A DNA stretch of 64,000 nucleotides from Brachypterus glaber (taxonomy: Eukaryota; Arthropoda; Insecta; Coleoptera; Kateretidae). The notes beneath the pieces were generated by a model. It searched no databases. It saw nothing but the letters and a program-made list of their open reading frames with translations, and had not been told where the DNA came from. Where the stretch lies: NCBI GenBank assembly GCA_958510825.1, contig OY294044.1, forward strand, positions 68,490,357 through 68,554,356, in the 5' to 3' direction. Of the stretch, positions 37,901 to 44,057 are shown piece by piece; positions within the stretch are counted from its first letter, which is position 1, and each line of letters opens with the position of its first letter. A program made the translations under genes and the position numbers.

Positions 37901-38838
37901 GAGTAACGAGCCAATAAAATTGTGGTAAAAGTAAGGTTTTTAATAAACTTTTTTGCTTAGTTTTGAATGAAGAATCGCCCGGCAGCATTAAAATTTTGTT
38001 GGTGCTTTTTTTGTTCCCCATTCATTACGTCCATTTTCGAAGGGCAGTAGCTTTCTTAGGGCTTATTTGCGGACATATGTTCCTGAATTGATGTTTCATG
38101 TTTTGTGATGTAGAATCATCCTTTTTATTTTCCGCCAAAAGACTATAAACACCGTGTATATTTTAATAATATGTCTGTCGATTTACCTGTATATAACGCT
38201 AAGACATTTTGGTGTTTTTTTGCTTATATTTTTTGTCAATTTATTTTTTTTTATATTTTTTGTAAAAAAAATTAATCAAATAAAAAAATGGTCATTTTTT
38301 TGTCAATTTTTTTTTTACAAAATTAAAAAAAAAAATAAAGTTTTACATCCAAAAGGCGTACACAATTAAGTATAAAAAATAAAGAATAAAGATTTCTGAT
38401 AATGCCATTTGGTCTTAAAAATTATCCCTCCACCTGTCAATCATTAATATGTTTTGCGTTATTTATTTGAAACGTATATAATAAAAAAGCTATATTTATA
38501 TTATTATAATGTAATAATATTATTTTATATTATTAAGGTATTTATAATAATGTTGTAAACTAGTAGATACTACAATAAAAAAACATTTATTTTTATTTTT
38601 TATTTTTATATAAAAAAATATACATATTATAGCACAAGCCAAAAGCTTATTTGGGGCTCTCCATGACCCTGTACCTATCTAAACCAAAATAAATGAATAT
38701 ATAATATAAGAATGAAGCGCGTAATATAATTTATATATTATTTATATTATTTAGATGTTTTTTTATTTTTAGGTTCATGCCATTTTAAAAGCCTTACCAC
38801 CGCAGCCTAATCCGCCCTCGACCCAAGAAAAGCAGTAA
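7756..38838 (+). CDS. ia2: IA-2 / PTPRN-type receptor tyrosine phosphatase-like protein (5' end missing)
   Basis: Sixteen exons with GT/AG ends and unbroken phase: 7756-7806, 10753-10813, 18436-18567, 20047-20282, 21344-21958, 24026-24265, 25465-25612, 26354-26440, 26756-26835, 27601-27668, 28982-29366, 31016-31268, 35483-35620, 35996-36202, 37096-37330, 38773-38838. They encode 1,000 residues. Seen in order: a Cys-rich RESP18-like start ([21 protein letters not shown]), an acidic luminal region with a triple VPYSDPES repeat, a membrane-proximal domain (about 490-573), one TM segment (about 595-619), and a PTP domain (about 715-980). The PTP signature reads [10 protein letters not shown], with Asp921 where active enzymes have Ala, and the WPD loop reads WSDGS. 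These are family hallmarks of the catalytically dead IA-2 proteins, which work in dense-core vesicle biogenesis and cargo secretion in neuroendocrine cells. The first exon here begins with two bases of a codon, so at least one signal-peptide exon lies upstream. Family identity is very secure. Confidence 0.95.
7880..8357. mobile_element. Foldback element with about 200-bp imperfect arms
   Basis: Pairing blocks nest around a centre near 8115: TTTTGGGTGCTAGA with TCTAGCACCCAAAG, TTAACTT with AAGTTAA, ATTACATT with AATGTAAT, CTATTTTCATAG with CTGTGAAAATAG, and GGCCAAGGGGTAAAAA with TTTTTACCCCTTGGCC. No coding capacity. Confidence 0.6.
8537..8651. mobile_element. 115-bp MITE with TTA target duplication (PIF/Harbinger-like)
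   Basis: The termini GGGAACGTTTAAGTATTACG and, from the other end, GGGAACGTTCAAGTATTACG differ at one base. TTA flanks both sides (8534-8536, 8652-8654). GG-starting TIRs with a 3-bp TWA duplication fit PIF/Harbinger. Confidence 0.65.
9745..10110 (+). repeat. Tandem minisatellite, unit about 93-99 bp
   Basis: Units begin at about 9762, 9861, 9954 and 10052 (TATTAAACACTTCTGCGCAT), giving about 3.6 copies. Each unit contains three sub-blocks ending in variants of GCGCAT. It stays open in more than one frame only because the units are near multiples of three. Confidence 0.8.
10753..10813 (+). CDS. ia2: ia2 exon b: rest of the Cys motif
   Basis: The exon lies between tgtag and gtaagt and reads [20 protein letters not shown]. 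It completes the fourth cysteine of the RESP18-like luminal motif, and its phase fits exons a and c exactly. Confidence 0.9.
11527..12905. mobile_element. TA-flanked DNA element (TIR CCCAGGTAGCAA) split by a LINE
   Basis: The perfect 12-bp TIR CCCAGGTAGCAA at 11527 and its complement ending at 12905 are flanked by TA (11525-11526, 12906-12907). The subterminal block AAAATAACATGACATTCACG recurs inside at about 12051. A LINE fragment (12130-12740) sits within. Termini and TA duplication suggest Tc1/mariner-type mobilisation. Confidence 0.7.
12130..12740 (-). mobile_element. LINE 3' fragment (jockey/CR1-like)
   Basis: Minus-strand peptides: [57 protein letters not shown] and [20 protein letters not shown]. 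The 3' end carries AAATAAAGGTAATATTC followed by (TATTC)n at 12133-12157. It is 5' truncated just after RT. Confidence 0.88.
13269..13302 (+). repeat. (TTTA)n microsatellite
   Basis: About eight tandem TTTA units. Confidence 0.85.
13383..13967. mobile_element. TA-flanked element with about 90-bp TIRs
   Basis: The ends begin CAGCCTGTTCCAGAACTCGC on both strands and pair for about 90 bp, including CGAAATTTGAGGGTATATTA and AAATCCATCTTC. TA flanks both sides (13381-13382, 13968-13969). Inside is GGGTCACTCC(A/G)TCCGGCGG, which also occurs at 28251-28270. Confidence 0.75.
14456..14495 (-). repeat. Conserved 40-bp hairpin module
   Basis: The minus strand reads TGGAATGCAAAGCATTACAT then ATCTTTACGG, the same module found at 30012-30055, 33953-33998 and 58981-59023. 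Confidence 0.6.
14505..14960. repeat. Near-identical 233-bp direct duplication
   Basis: Copies at 14505-14729 and 14738-14960 both start ACGTTTTCCTTCAATATAAT and end GATGCTTAGTA, with only a few differences. The junction reads ACGTTACGTTACG. Each copy contains an inverted pair, TGCCTCACA / TGTGAGGCA. Confidence 0.9.
16850..16906. repeat. (AT)n microsatellite
   Basis: About 28 AT units without interruption. Confidence 0.95.
17034..17155 (+). repeat. 42-bp tandem repeat, about 2.9 copies
   Basis: The unit contains GAATAAAAATGACACAACTC and AAAATAATTCAGTTATTTAT; starts at about 17071 and 17113 are 42 bp apart. The open frame through it is a by-product of the period. Confidence 0.8.
17347..18435. 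other. ia2 intron sequence without recognised feature
   Basis: AT-rich sequence with short homopolymer runs. I see no exon, TIR pair or LINE peptide. Confidence 0.4.
18436..18567 (+). CDS. ia2: ia2 exon c: luminal helical region
   Basis: The exon follows tttttag and ends before gtaagt. It encodes a helix-rich stretch ([20 protein letters not shown] then [17 protein letters not shown]), corresponding to the 'L..LL..G..W.D..TQ' part of the luminal domain. Phase is continuous with both neighbours. Confidence 0.9.
19030..19430 (-). mobile_element. LINE C-terminal fragment
   Basis: Minus-strand [20 protein letters not shown], then [40 protein letters not shown] and [20 protein letters not shown]. 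This is the post-RT tail of a CR1/jockey-like element from a different subfamily than the one at 12,130. Confidence 0.85.
20047..20282 (+). CDS. ia2: ia2 exon d: luminal region
   Basis: The exon follows ttttag and ends at the donor gtaagt. It encodes [20 protein letters not shown] and a Pro/Asp/Glu-rich stretch with RHRERAIGR, a possible basic processing site (inference). The methionine at 20048 is not the start codon; it follows a codon split across the splice. Confidence 0.9.
20530..20940. repeat. Imperfect long inverted repeat (probable MITE)
   Basis: TCTTTTAAATTGACATCTTT near 20583 pairs imperfectly with AAAGATATGTTTAAAAGA near 20906, and CATGTCCATAT pairs with ATGGACAATG. Termini could not be fixed. 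Confidence 0.35.
21344..21958 (+). CDS. ia2: ia2 exon e: large acidic luminal exon with triple octapeptide
   Basis: The longest exon (615 bp) starts after ttttttcag and ends before gtaggc. It encodes an acidic, low-complexity luminal segment. At 21538-21609 a 24-bp unit is repeated three times, giving [24 protein letters not shown]. Downstream [20 protein letters not shown] resembles the conserved 'L..LL..M.LSP..L' segment of the family. A basic KRR follows in [11 protein letters not shown], a candidate convertase site (inference). Confidence 0.92.
22855..22976. mobile_element. About 120-bp hairpin MITE
   Basis: ATAGTATGTTTCACTCAGAG plus GAAAAATG pairs with CTTTTCCTCTTAGTAAAACA plus ATATACTAT. 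An inner pair is GTCTGTAGTTT / AATTCTACAGAC, around a GC-rich centre (GGACTCCGCTCCGCGTCC). Confidence 0.6.
22979..23864. mobile_element. TA-flanked foldback family 'CAGGGTGTAT', copy 1
   Basis: The ends CACGGTGTATTTGAAATAGC and, reversed, CAGGGTGTATTTGAAATAGC are flanked by TA. Inner palindromes include ATTAACCGTTTTCGAGAAA and its complement. Compared with the copy at 48,373 it lacks part of the left arm (no GGAGCTACGCCCC on that side). Confidence 0.75.
24026..24265 (+). CDS. ia2: ia2 exon f: luminal linker
   Basis: The exon follows tacag and ends before gtaaat. It begins [20 protein letters not shown] and continues with [20 protein letters not shown]. Phase joins exon e (codon G|AG) to exon g (G|CT). 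No specific domain is recognised here beyond the luminal part of IA-2. Confidence 0.9.
24448..24730 (+). repeat. tRNA-headed SINE, copy C
   Basis: Starts GGGAGGATTGGTGTAGTGGA, has the B box GAGTTCGATTCTC, GGCGCCGATTTGCC and the TTAATTAATAATTAAAATTT core, and ends GTACGAGGTTAAAC with an (ATGTA)n tail. Confidence 0.85.
24856..25127 (-). repeat. tRNA-headed SINE, copy D
   Basis: The minus strand starts GGGAGGCATAGCGTAGTGGC, has the B box GAGTTCGATTCTC, GGCGCCGATTTGCC, and ends GTACGAGGTTA with an (AAAC)n tail. It lies head-out and tail-to-tail with copy C, about 125 bp away. Confidence 0.85.
25465..25612 (+). CDS. ia2: ia2 exon g: entry to the membrane-proximal ectodomain
   Basis: This exon was found by phase: exon f leaves one base and exon h needs two, so an exon had to lie between. 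It follows ctttttag and ends before gtaaga. It reads [14 protein letters not shown] then [18 protein letters not shown], equivalent to the 'YGYIVTD' strand that opens the mature ectodomain in vertebrate IA-2. Confidence 0.85.
26354..26440 (+). CDS. ia2: ia2 exon h: membrane-proximal ectodomain
   Basis: The exon follows gttgtag and ends before gtaagt. It reads [20 protein letters not shown] then EPTAFIDG, the helix that follows the first strand in the SEA-like proximal domain. Confidence 0.88.
26756..26835 (+). CDS. ia2: ia2 exon i: membrane-proximal ectodomain
   Basis: The exon follows gttttag and ends before gtaagt. It reads [20 protein letters not shown] then EVAKHI, matching the 'TFRI..N..LS.ADV' segment of family members. 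Confidence 0.88.
27127..27257. mobile_element. About 130-bp GC-rich hairpin MITE
   Basis: CCCTGCTGAAAATGACGGGT at the left pairs with CCCTATTGAAAATGACAGGT read from the right. The centre pair ACCGGACTTGAGCGG / CCGCTCAAGTCCGGT is perfect. It is far more GC-rich than its surroundings. Confidence 0.75.
27601..27668 (+). CDS. ia2: ia2 exon j: end of membrane-proximal ectodomain
   Basis: The exon follows a long T tract ending ttttag and ends before gtaaga. It reads [20 protein letters not shown] then DR, equivalent to 'K.ELEAQTGLQILQTGVG.R' in vertebrates. It ends in phase 0. Confidence 0.88.
27748..28812. mobile_element. 1,065-bp near-complete hairpin element, TA-flanked
   Basis: The terminus CACTGTCGAGCATTAAATTT pairs with CACTACCGCACATTAAATTC read from the other end, with TA on both sides. 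Pairing continues inward through TGACATTTTTTAAATTCAAA, GGAGATATCAGGATTTTCCT and TTCAGTTAACTTAAAAAGTA. The loop holds a repeated GTAGAAGAAGAAGTAAAAGA and GGGTCACTCCGTCCGGCGG. A CACT start with TA suggests mariner-type mobilisation. Confidence 0.75.
28982..29366 (+). CDS. ia2: ia2 exon k: transmembrane segment and juxtamembrane tail
   Basis: The exon follows ttttag and ends before gtatac. A strongly hydrophobic run ([20 protein letters not shown] then LLLII) is followed by KRHVKKW, so the cytoplasm follows. The tail carries the family motif [10 protein letters not shown], a Ser-rich segment and NMDISTG, the conserved lead into the phosphatase-like domain. Confidence 0.95.
29595..30058 (+). repeat. 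Dispersed repeat, best copy, with 3' hairpin module
   Basis: Blocks in order: CGCTAGTATTATACGGTAGT, CGTCCTAGACAAAAAATTCT, a CTGTCTGTCCGTC array (29719-29792), CACGATAACTCAAGA, TATGAGGGGAAGATCCCTGT, TTTATTTGGGAAAATGCAAT, then ATAATGGAATGCTTTGCATT and ACATATCTTCATGGCTTG. There is no coding capacity and no TIR; class not recognised. Confidence 0.6.
30121..30972. mobile_element. TA-flanked MITE rich in TAACGTTA, copy 1
   Basis: Ends CCCTGGTAGAAA and, reversed, CCCTAGTAGAAA sit next to TA. The interior has tandem 60-bp units (TATAAATCTAACCTTAAAAA ...) and more than ten AACGTT words. A related partial copy lies at about 50,359-50,640. Confidence 0.65.
31016..31268 (+). CDS. ia2: ia2 exon l: N-terminal part of the PTP-like domain
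   Basis: The exon follows tttttag and ends before gtactg. It encodes [42 protein letters not shown] (the KNRY-loop equivalent) and [15 protein letters not shown]. These are the standard opening elements of a receptor PTP D domain. Confidence 0.96.
32031..32425 (+). repeat. Irregular tandem repeat, ATGAAATATGCAACTTTT units
   Basis: Variants of TTTTAATCCATGAAATATGC AACTTTT alternate with CCCAAAATTAAAAATTTATT. A related single unit is at 59,028-59,110. It lies inside the 31,325-34,495 element. Confidence 0.6.
33860..34000 (+). repeat. 3' part of the dispersed repeat family
   Basis: TTTATTTGGGAAAATTATAC then ATAATGGAATGCGTAGCATT and ACATATCTTCACGGCTTG, as in the copy ending at 30,058. The upstream blocks (CTGTCGGTCTGTG..CACGATAACTCAAGAAC) lie separately at 32,766-32,830. 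Confidence 0.55.
34071..34264. mobile_element. hAT-like MITE nested in a larger element
   Basis: TIRs CAGTGGCGGACTGGC and, reversed, CAGACGCGGACTGGC. The flanking octamers cctcgtac (34063-34070) and cctcctac (34265-34272) match at 7 of 8. The interior is GC-rich with GGGCCC blocks, typical of hAT MITEs. Confidence 0.75.
34518..34742. mobile_element. About 225-bp hairpin MITE
   Basis: ACTTTTTGCAAAAAAAAATT plus AACCGACTT..AAAAAGTAAG on the left pairs with the right arm, which reversed reads ACTTTTTGCAAAACAATTAA plus CCGACTTTTACTAAAAAGTA. A lone half-site GAAAGTCGGTTAAAAA occurs at 35,413. Confidence 0.6.
35483..35620 (+). CDS. ia2: ia2 exon m: PTP-like domain
   Basis: The exon follows tcttag and ends before gtaaat. 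It reads [20 protein letters not shown], then [20 protein letters not shown], then NAMCHR. An inverted-repeat insertion begins 11 bp beyond its donor site. Confidence 0.96.
35632..35909. mobile_element. 278-bp TA-flanked MITE, 11 bp from the exon m donor
   Basis: Ends CTAGGGCAGTGCAAAA and, reversed, CTAGGGCATTGCAAAA with TA on both sides (35630-35631, 35910-35911). The splice donor is at 35621. Confidence 0.75.
35996..36202 (+). CDS. ia2: ia2 exon n: PTP-like domain with altered WPD loop
   Basis: The exon follows tttttag and ends before gtaaaa. It includes [40 protein letters not shown] and [14 protein letters not shown]. The loop that is WPDxG in active PTPs and WPAEG in vertebrate IA-2 reads W885-S-D-G-S. 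Confidence 0.96.
36830..37019. mobile_element. 190-bp TA-flanked MITE
   Basis: CCTCTACTATACTGGAAATT plus CAATAAAACCTGCAGTGACT CA at the left is complemented at the right, with TA at 36828-36829 and 37020-37021. It ends 76 bp before ia2 exon o. Confidence 0.8.
37096..37330 (+). CDS. ia2: ia2 exon o: PTP signature loop, inactive form
   Basis: The exon follows ttatag and ends before gtaatg. It carries [13 protein letters not shown], with Cys919 at 37148-37150 and Asp921 at 37154-37156, plus [20 protein letters not shown] and [16 protein letters not shown]. Ala-to-Asp in the signature is the known reason IA-2 proteins lack normal phosphatase activity. Confidence 0.97.
37403..38156. mobile_element. 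TA-flanked foldback family 'CAGGGTGT', copy 3 (divergent)
   Basis: Ends CAGGGTGTGCCTGAAGTTTG and, reversed, CACGGTGTTTATAGTCTTTT. It has the family words ACATATGTCC, ACTCAGGAACCCTTTG and TAATACCGTAGGATTAACC, plus an extra small hairpin (GAAGTTTGGCC / GGCCAAACTTC). It starts 72 bp after ia2 exon o. Confidence 0.6.
38773..38838 (+). CDS. ia2: ia2 exon p: C-terminus and stop
   Basis: The exon follows atttttag. It reads [21 protein letters not shown] then TAA at 38836-38838. VHAILKALP is the family's C-terminal helix. An adenine-rich stretch follows the stop. Confidence 0.94.
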   Translation, partial: VHAILKALPPQPNPPSTQEKQ

Positions 38839-41560
38839 ACAAGGACAAACTCTAACGGAAATCACAAAACAAAACAAAACAAAAAAAAAACTAAAAAAAA
38901 AAAAATATTCCAACAAAATGTTTAAGATACCCAGCCCTATCTTGGACTCTTTGTTCAAAAATATTGCATCATTTCGCTTAAATTAATAATTATTTAAGAC
39001 CTGACAAACATATGCTTATTAGTAAAAAAACATATTTGATATTTTCTTTACTCTATAGATCTACATATCTCATCACTTTCAGGAACAAATTTTAAACTTT
39101 TGAAAATAGAGATACAAAATATTAAGACGCGTACACTCTATCAATGTATCTAAGCTCGAAAATCAAAGTTAAAATAATTCTCCATAAAAAAACTACTTGA
39201 TGACGAAATGTCGCAAGCGCTTGTAAACCATGTGTGTACGCGCCTTTAAAAAAAACTGTAACTTGATATCTAAACATATGAATTGTTAAAAATAAAATCT
39301 ATTTTTCCCACATATAGCAAAGAAAAATATTTAATTGATGTATTAATTTATTATAAAAATAATATACCTATATAAATTAAATATTATATTGTTCTAACTC
39401 CTAATATATTTTTTGTCAATGTATGTATCAATATAATATATCTCTATGTTAAATATACAACGGGCAGTTATATATTTTTCTGGCTAATTTTCAAATCATG
39501 TTTCGGCTATGAAATATTGTAACTCTCAGTATATTGCTATATACTTTATTCATGTTATTAATTTAAATAAATATAATATATTATAGTTTTTTGTCCTAAT
39601 ATATAATCGTCAATTTTATGGTAAAAAAATATAGGCTGAAACGGATACGAAAAAATATTTTTGCAGATTTATTTATTTTTATAAAACAAGACAATGCGGG
39701 TGCAATATCTATGTTTCTAGATCCCAGCCTCCTAGAAATGTGGGTAGTGGCCCATAATAATTTATTTAATTTTTCTATTTACCAACAAAAAACCTAAAAC
39801 CGCCAATAAACCTATTCCATTTCTGTCAAATTGGGCACCCACCCTCTGAAAGGATTGGCTTAAAGCGAAGATTTTTTATGAAAAAATAGGAGGCGCCTCT
39901 TTGACAGAAAACTATTTGATTTTTTTGGATCATGTTGTATGAGGGCATTTATACATAATCCATTTATAATCTGAAATAGTTAATGCTGGTTAGTTGGTTA
40001 TACAGTGCATTTTAGTTTTAATTTATTGCTGCAAAACAATATTTAAACTAAACATGGCACTTGAAAATTAAATTGTGCTTATAATGACTTCCGAACCATT
40101 TAACTATAGTTTATAATATGTTTTTGCAGGAATGAATGTTATATATAAGATATATCTTTCAAATATTTTTTAGTTGCGGTATTAAGGCTATAAACTATTA
40201 AAAAATACATTATGCGCTTAAACAACAACCTATCAATAATTAAAGGCATTTCTATAAAATTAAAAATTTTGAGATATTGTTGTAATAGACAAAATTTTAG
40301 GCCTTTTATCTCGATTTAAAAATAGACATAATATCTTATTTCTAAATTACATTACACTAGATGCACTGTACAAAAATTATTTACTAAAAATTTTCAGACT
40401 GAAAGATTAGATTTATTTTTATCAAATTAAAACAGAGTTTTAAAAGAAAAAGTACGTAAAGTTTTAAATAAAATTGGAAAGTCAGGAAATAAATTAGAAT
40501 TAGAGAGGATTTTTAATTTTTAATTTGATTCTGACAGTAGGTACCATCCCTGATTTTCTTATTTTAAAATTATTCTTTAATGGACGTTTAAAATTACAAT
40601 TTTAAAATACTTTCTGCTTATCTATACGAAAAGTATCCATAAAAATGCATATATGGAAGGCATTAAAGTATTTTAGAAAAAAACTGGTATAATTAGACAT
40701 GTCTAGCCTATAATTATTGAGGAAAACTTAAAAAAAAGTTAATATATCTATCAGTATATTTTGTGAAAATATCTACTCTTTAAGGAATTTTATACAGAGT
40801 GGATCAAGCATAATACCAATTGCAGTTAATACGTGTCCTAAATATCCTAGATATAATATATCTACGATAGTTTAATAATGATTTTTTTGAACCAACTTTT
40901 CTTAAAGACTAAAATACAAATAAAATTAATTGAAAAGTACAAATCACTGTACTTTAGGTAGTCACTATTTTTATATTTATATTTTAATCTATAAATTTGT
41001 TGGCAACATTAACAGTTGAAAACTGCCTTTAAAGACAGTATGTACCTACGTACTGCAGTAATTATCTACTTAAGAAAATTAGAATATTTTGCTCAAGAAG
41101 TAAAATTTAAAACATGTAGGTAATATTTTTGGTACACTCTGTATAAATATAATTAATAATAATGATGTTAAAACGTACGTATTAAATGAAAAATATTGTA
41201 TGTACTGAAAATCTCTCATTTAGAATAGTTAATGTAAAACTATGTGTATGTATACAGCACACTAGTTGTTATTTTTTTTTTGTTCTTGTCCCAAACTCCT
41301 CTAAACCCATTTTCCTTTCATCAAAAATAAAAATCTAGATTATAATTTTATTAATTTTTGAGAAAACCCTGGAAAGTATACTAAACTTATAAAATTAAAA
41401 TTCATATATAATTTTAGAAGTAAGGGCTTCTAATAAAACATAATGCTCGCAAAAAAAAAATAATAATTTCCAGGATTTCTTATTCTTCTTTACAAATAAA
41501 AAAGAATCGAAAACAGAATTAAAAAAAAAAATCTGAAGAAAGAAACTTTGAGTGAAATGT
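38839..41560 (+). other. Probable 3' UTR of ia2 and AT-rich flank
   Basis: No open frame of note and no clear repeat. Possible poly(A) signals are AATAAA at 39291-39296 and near 39567. The true mRNA end cannot be decided from sequence alone. Confidence 0.35.
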
Positions 41561-42180
41561 AACAGGGTACACGGTTGATCTTGGCCGATATTTCTGAAAA
41601 TTTGTTGTTTTTTTATCTGCCAACCACCATATTTTTAACAGTTTACGCATCAATACTTTATGGTGGTAGTCTTATGACTGATTCAAAAACCAAAAGAGTT
41701 GTTTTAATTTTTAAATGGTATTTTCTCAATATGTTACGAAGCGTTACATGAGAGCAGGGGTCAAAACTGCAAAAAATTGAGTTACCTATTTAAAGTACTT
41801 GACCCCCTAGCAACTACACACTAGGGTGTTTTAAAACGAACATTTTGGGTGAAAATTAAAAAAAATCTATCTGGCGCTTTTTTTTATTTGATTTTTTGTA
41901 CGTTTTTAACGTATAAATTCGAAATATTAAATGTCATTTTAAAGGTTTTTTCATGTTTAATACAATGGTGATTTGTAATCAAAAATCAGTTTACTGAAAC
42001 TCGAGATAATAGAGCACAAATAGTTAAATTATTTTAAAATTCGTAATTTTGCAAAAATAGGTATTCAGAAAAAAGTAATATATGACATGTAATAGCTCAT
42101 TTAAAAGCTTTTTTTACGATCTAACAGAAAAGTTAACATTTCTACATTTCCCGCCTTATTTTAATGATAATAGTTATGAT

Positions 42181-42282
42181 ACCAGTGGGTAAAGTAAGAT
42201 ATTGCCCATGAGAAAATTAACCTGCGAGGCGTCAGCTAAGCAGGTTAATTTTTGATAGGGCAATATCGGTTTACCCATGAGT
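42181..42282. mobile_element. 102-bp palindromic MITE, copy 2
   Basis: Nearly identical to 5622-5723, with the same GGGTAAAGTAAGATATTGCC arm and CCTGCGAGGCGTCAGCTAAG centre. Confidence 0.75.
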
Positions 42283-42408
42283 GCCATACAAGGTTTTATC
42301 CAATAAATAGCTTAGGAATTCATATTTTTATTAAAAATTTTAATGACATTTACAAGAAAATAATTTGACAAGTGACAGTTGAGTGGGTAAAATAAATAAT
42401 TATCCACT

Positions 42409-42545
42409 AAGGGCCACTTGCACCAATGATAGTTAAACTTTAAACTTGGATTAAATTGACAGCCGACCAATCAGAACGCAGCATTTTTAACTTAAACTCG
42501 GTTTAGACAAGATAATCCCAGACCAAAAGTTCGTGCAAGTGGCCC
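42409..42545. mobile_element. MITE with TIR GGGCCACTTGCAC
   Basis: GGGCCACTTGCAC at the left, GTGCAAGTGGCCC at the right. The inner pair GTTAAACTTTAAAC / TTTAACTTAAAC is partial. Confidence 0.65.
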
Positions 42546-42699
42546 TCAATAAAGTAAAAACCACGCGGGGGTTATTATTGAGTTTATTTAAAATAAAGCT
42601 GGTAATTGTTTTATTATCTGTATGTATTGGATACACAAAATTAGAAAGAGATTCTAATTTTGTGATTGGATAAAATAATTTTGGACACTTTTTTTTCAT

Positions 42700-42815
42700 T
42701 TGACCAGTGGTACCAACCTGTGAAGATTTCTCCCAGTTGCGGAGATTTTAAAGCGCTTGGTGGAGATTTTGTGGAGATATAAGAATTGTGGAGATGTTGC
42801 GGAGATTCCAGGTAT
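42700..42815 (+). repeat. Irregular GGAGATT repeats
   Basis: About six words of the type TG(C/T)GGAGATTTT at 15-25 bp spacing. A further block resumes at 43,690-43,745. Confidence 0.5.
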
Positions 42816-42890
42816 ATAGTAAAATTAAAAAACAAATTGCATAATATTAGGTAAAAAGTAATTCGTGATGAAGTTTTATATTAATTTCCT

Positions 42891-42985
42891 AATCTACATG
42901 AGATTTCATCAATCTACATGAGATTTCATGAATCTACATGAGATTTCGTCAATCTTCATGAGATTTCATCAATCTACATGAGAAT
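42891..42985 (+). repeat. 20-bp minisatellite, five copies
   Basis: AATCTACATGAGATTTCATC repeats at exactly 20-bp spacing from 42891, with one or two changes per copy. Confidence 0.95.
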
Positions 42986-43028
42986 TTTCACATGAAAAAG
43001 GGACAAAGCTCTTCCCAATAAACAATGG

Positions 43029-43232
43029 TTCGGCGGCCGACGGTCGGTAAAGTGGTGGCAAATGATCATCGCTATTTGACGTCAGCCCGACGTTGGAACG
43101 ACGTCTGATCGCCGGTCGGAAAAATGATGGCAATTGATAATCGAAATACTACGTCGGCTCAATGTCGGGCCGCCATCGGCAAATGATAATCGAAATTATA
43201 CATCGGCTCAACGTCGGGCCGCCGTCGGCATC
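43029..43232 (+). repeat. GC-rich tandem repeat, unit about 58-60 bp
   Basis: Recurring GGCAAATGATAATCGAAAT, CATCGGCTCAACGTCGGGCC and GCCGTCGG, about three copies. CpG-rich in an AT-rich setting, about 750-960 bp upstream of the MMAB start. Confidence 0.7.
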
Positions 43233-43399
43233 TAAAGACTAAACGACCTAACAGCGGCATTTCATCGCACTTTGAATTATTAATCACGAAAATGCCGCCG
43301 ATTAACCGATTATATATTTTTTACACATAATTATTTTTTTTCAATTTTATTAATATATGGTAATTATAACCATTGCTTTTTCTAAAATATAATTTTATA

Positions 43400-43650
43400 T
43401 TTTAGAGGTGAGGATCTTTTTTTTAGTCATCAAAATATTTGCAGGTGTAAAGCGTCTTTTTTTTTCAAAACACAAAATAGTCATCAACATTTTTACTGGG
43501 GTAAACCTTTTTTTTTTTCATAGACAAAATAGTCGTCAATTTTTTTGCCAGGGGTAAAGCATTTAGAATTTAGAGGTGCGGGGACTTTTTTTTAGTCATC
43601 AAAATTTTTGCAGGGGTAAACCTTTTCTTTTTCATAGACAAAAAGAATCT
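43400..43650 (+). repeat. Tandem repeats with AGTCATCAAAATTTTTGCAG
   Basis: Three to four degenerate units sharing TTTTTAGTCATCAAAATTTT, GCAGGGGTAAA and TTTTCATAGACAAAA. Confidence 0.6.
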
Positions 43651-43986
43651 ATATGTTTTTAGTTCATATATATAGCAAATACAGAATAGGAGATTTTGCG
43701 GATATCTTGATTTTGAACAAAAATTTCGGAGATTTTGACCTTTTTGGTTTGGCAGCACTGCATTTGGCGATATAGTGCACCGCGGCGCGGCGCGCTGTTT
43801 CAAAATCAGTTTAGAACTGAGATTTTTGAGAACCAAAATAAACCTACCATACAAGTAGTTCAAATGTCCATTTTTTGTTTTTGCAAGTGTTAGCACTGAT
43901 TTTTGACAATATCGGATTTATTTCTAACCTTACTTTTTATTTTTTTTTAAATTCTTTTAAAATACTTAAAAAGTTTACTGTTTGAA

Positions 43987-44057
43987 ATGAGTTTGAGGCG
44001 ATTACTAAATACAAGACAATTATCACAAATAAGAAATTACTGCAAGGAAAAAAATGT
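43987..44057 (+). CDS. MMAB: MMAB exon 1: start codon and mitochondrial targeting peptide
   Basis: ATG at 43987 opens MSLRRLLNTRQLSQIRNYCK EKN, rich in Arg/Lys/Ser with no acidic residue in the first 20. The donor is gtaagt at 44058, leaving two bases for exon 2. A GC-rich patch (about 43778-43796) lies some 200 bp upstream. Confidence 0.82.
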
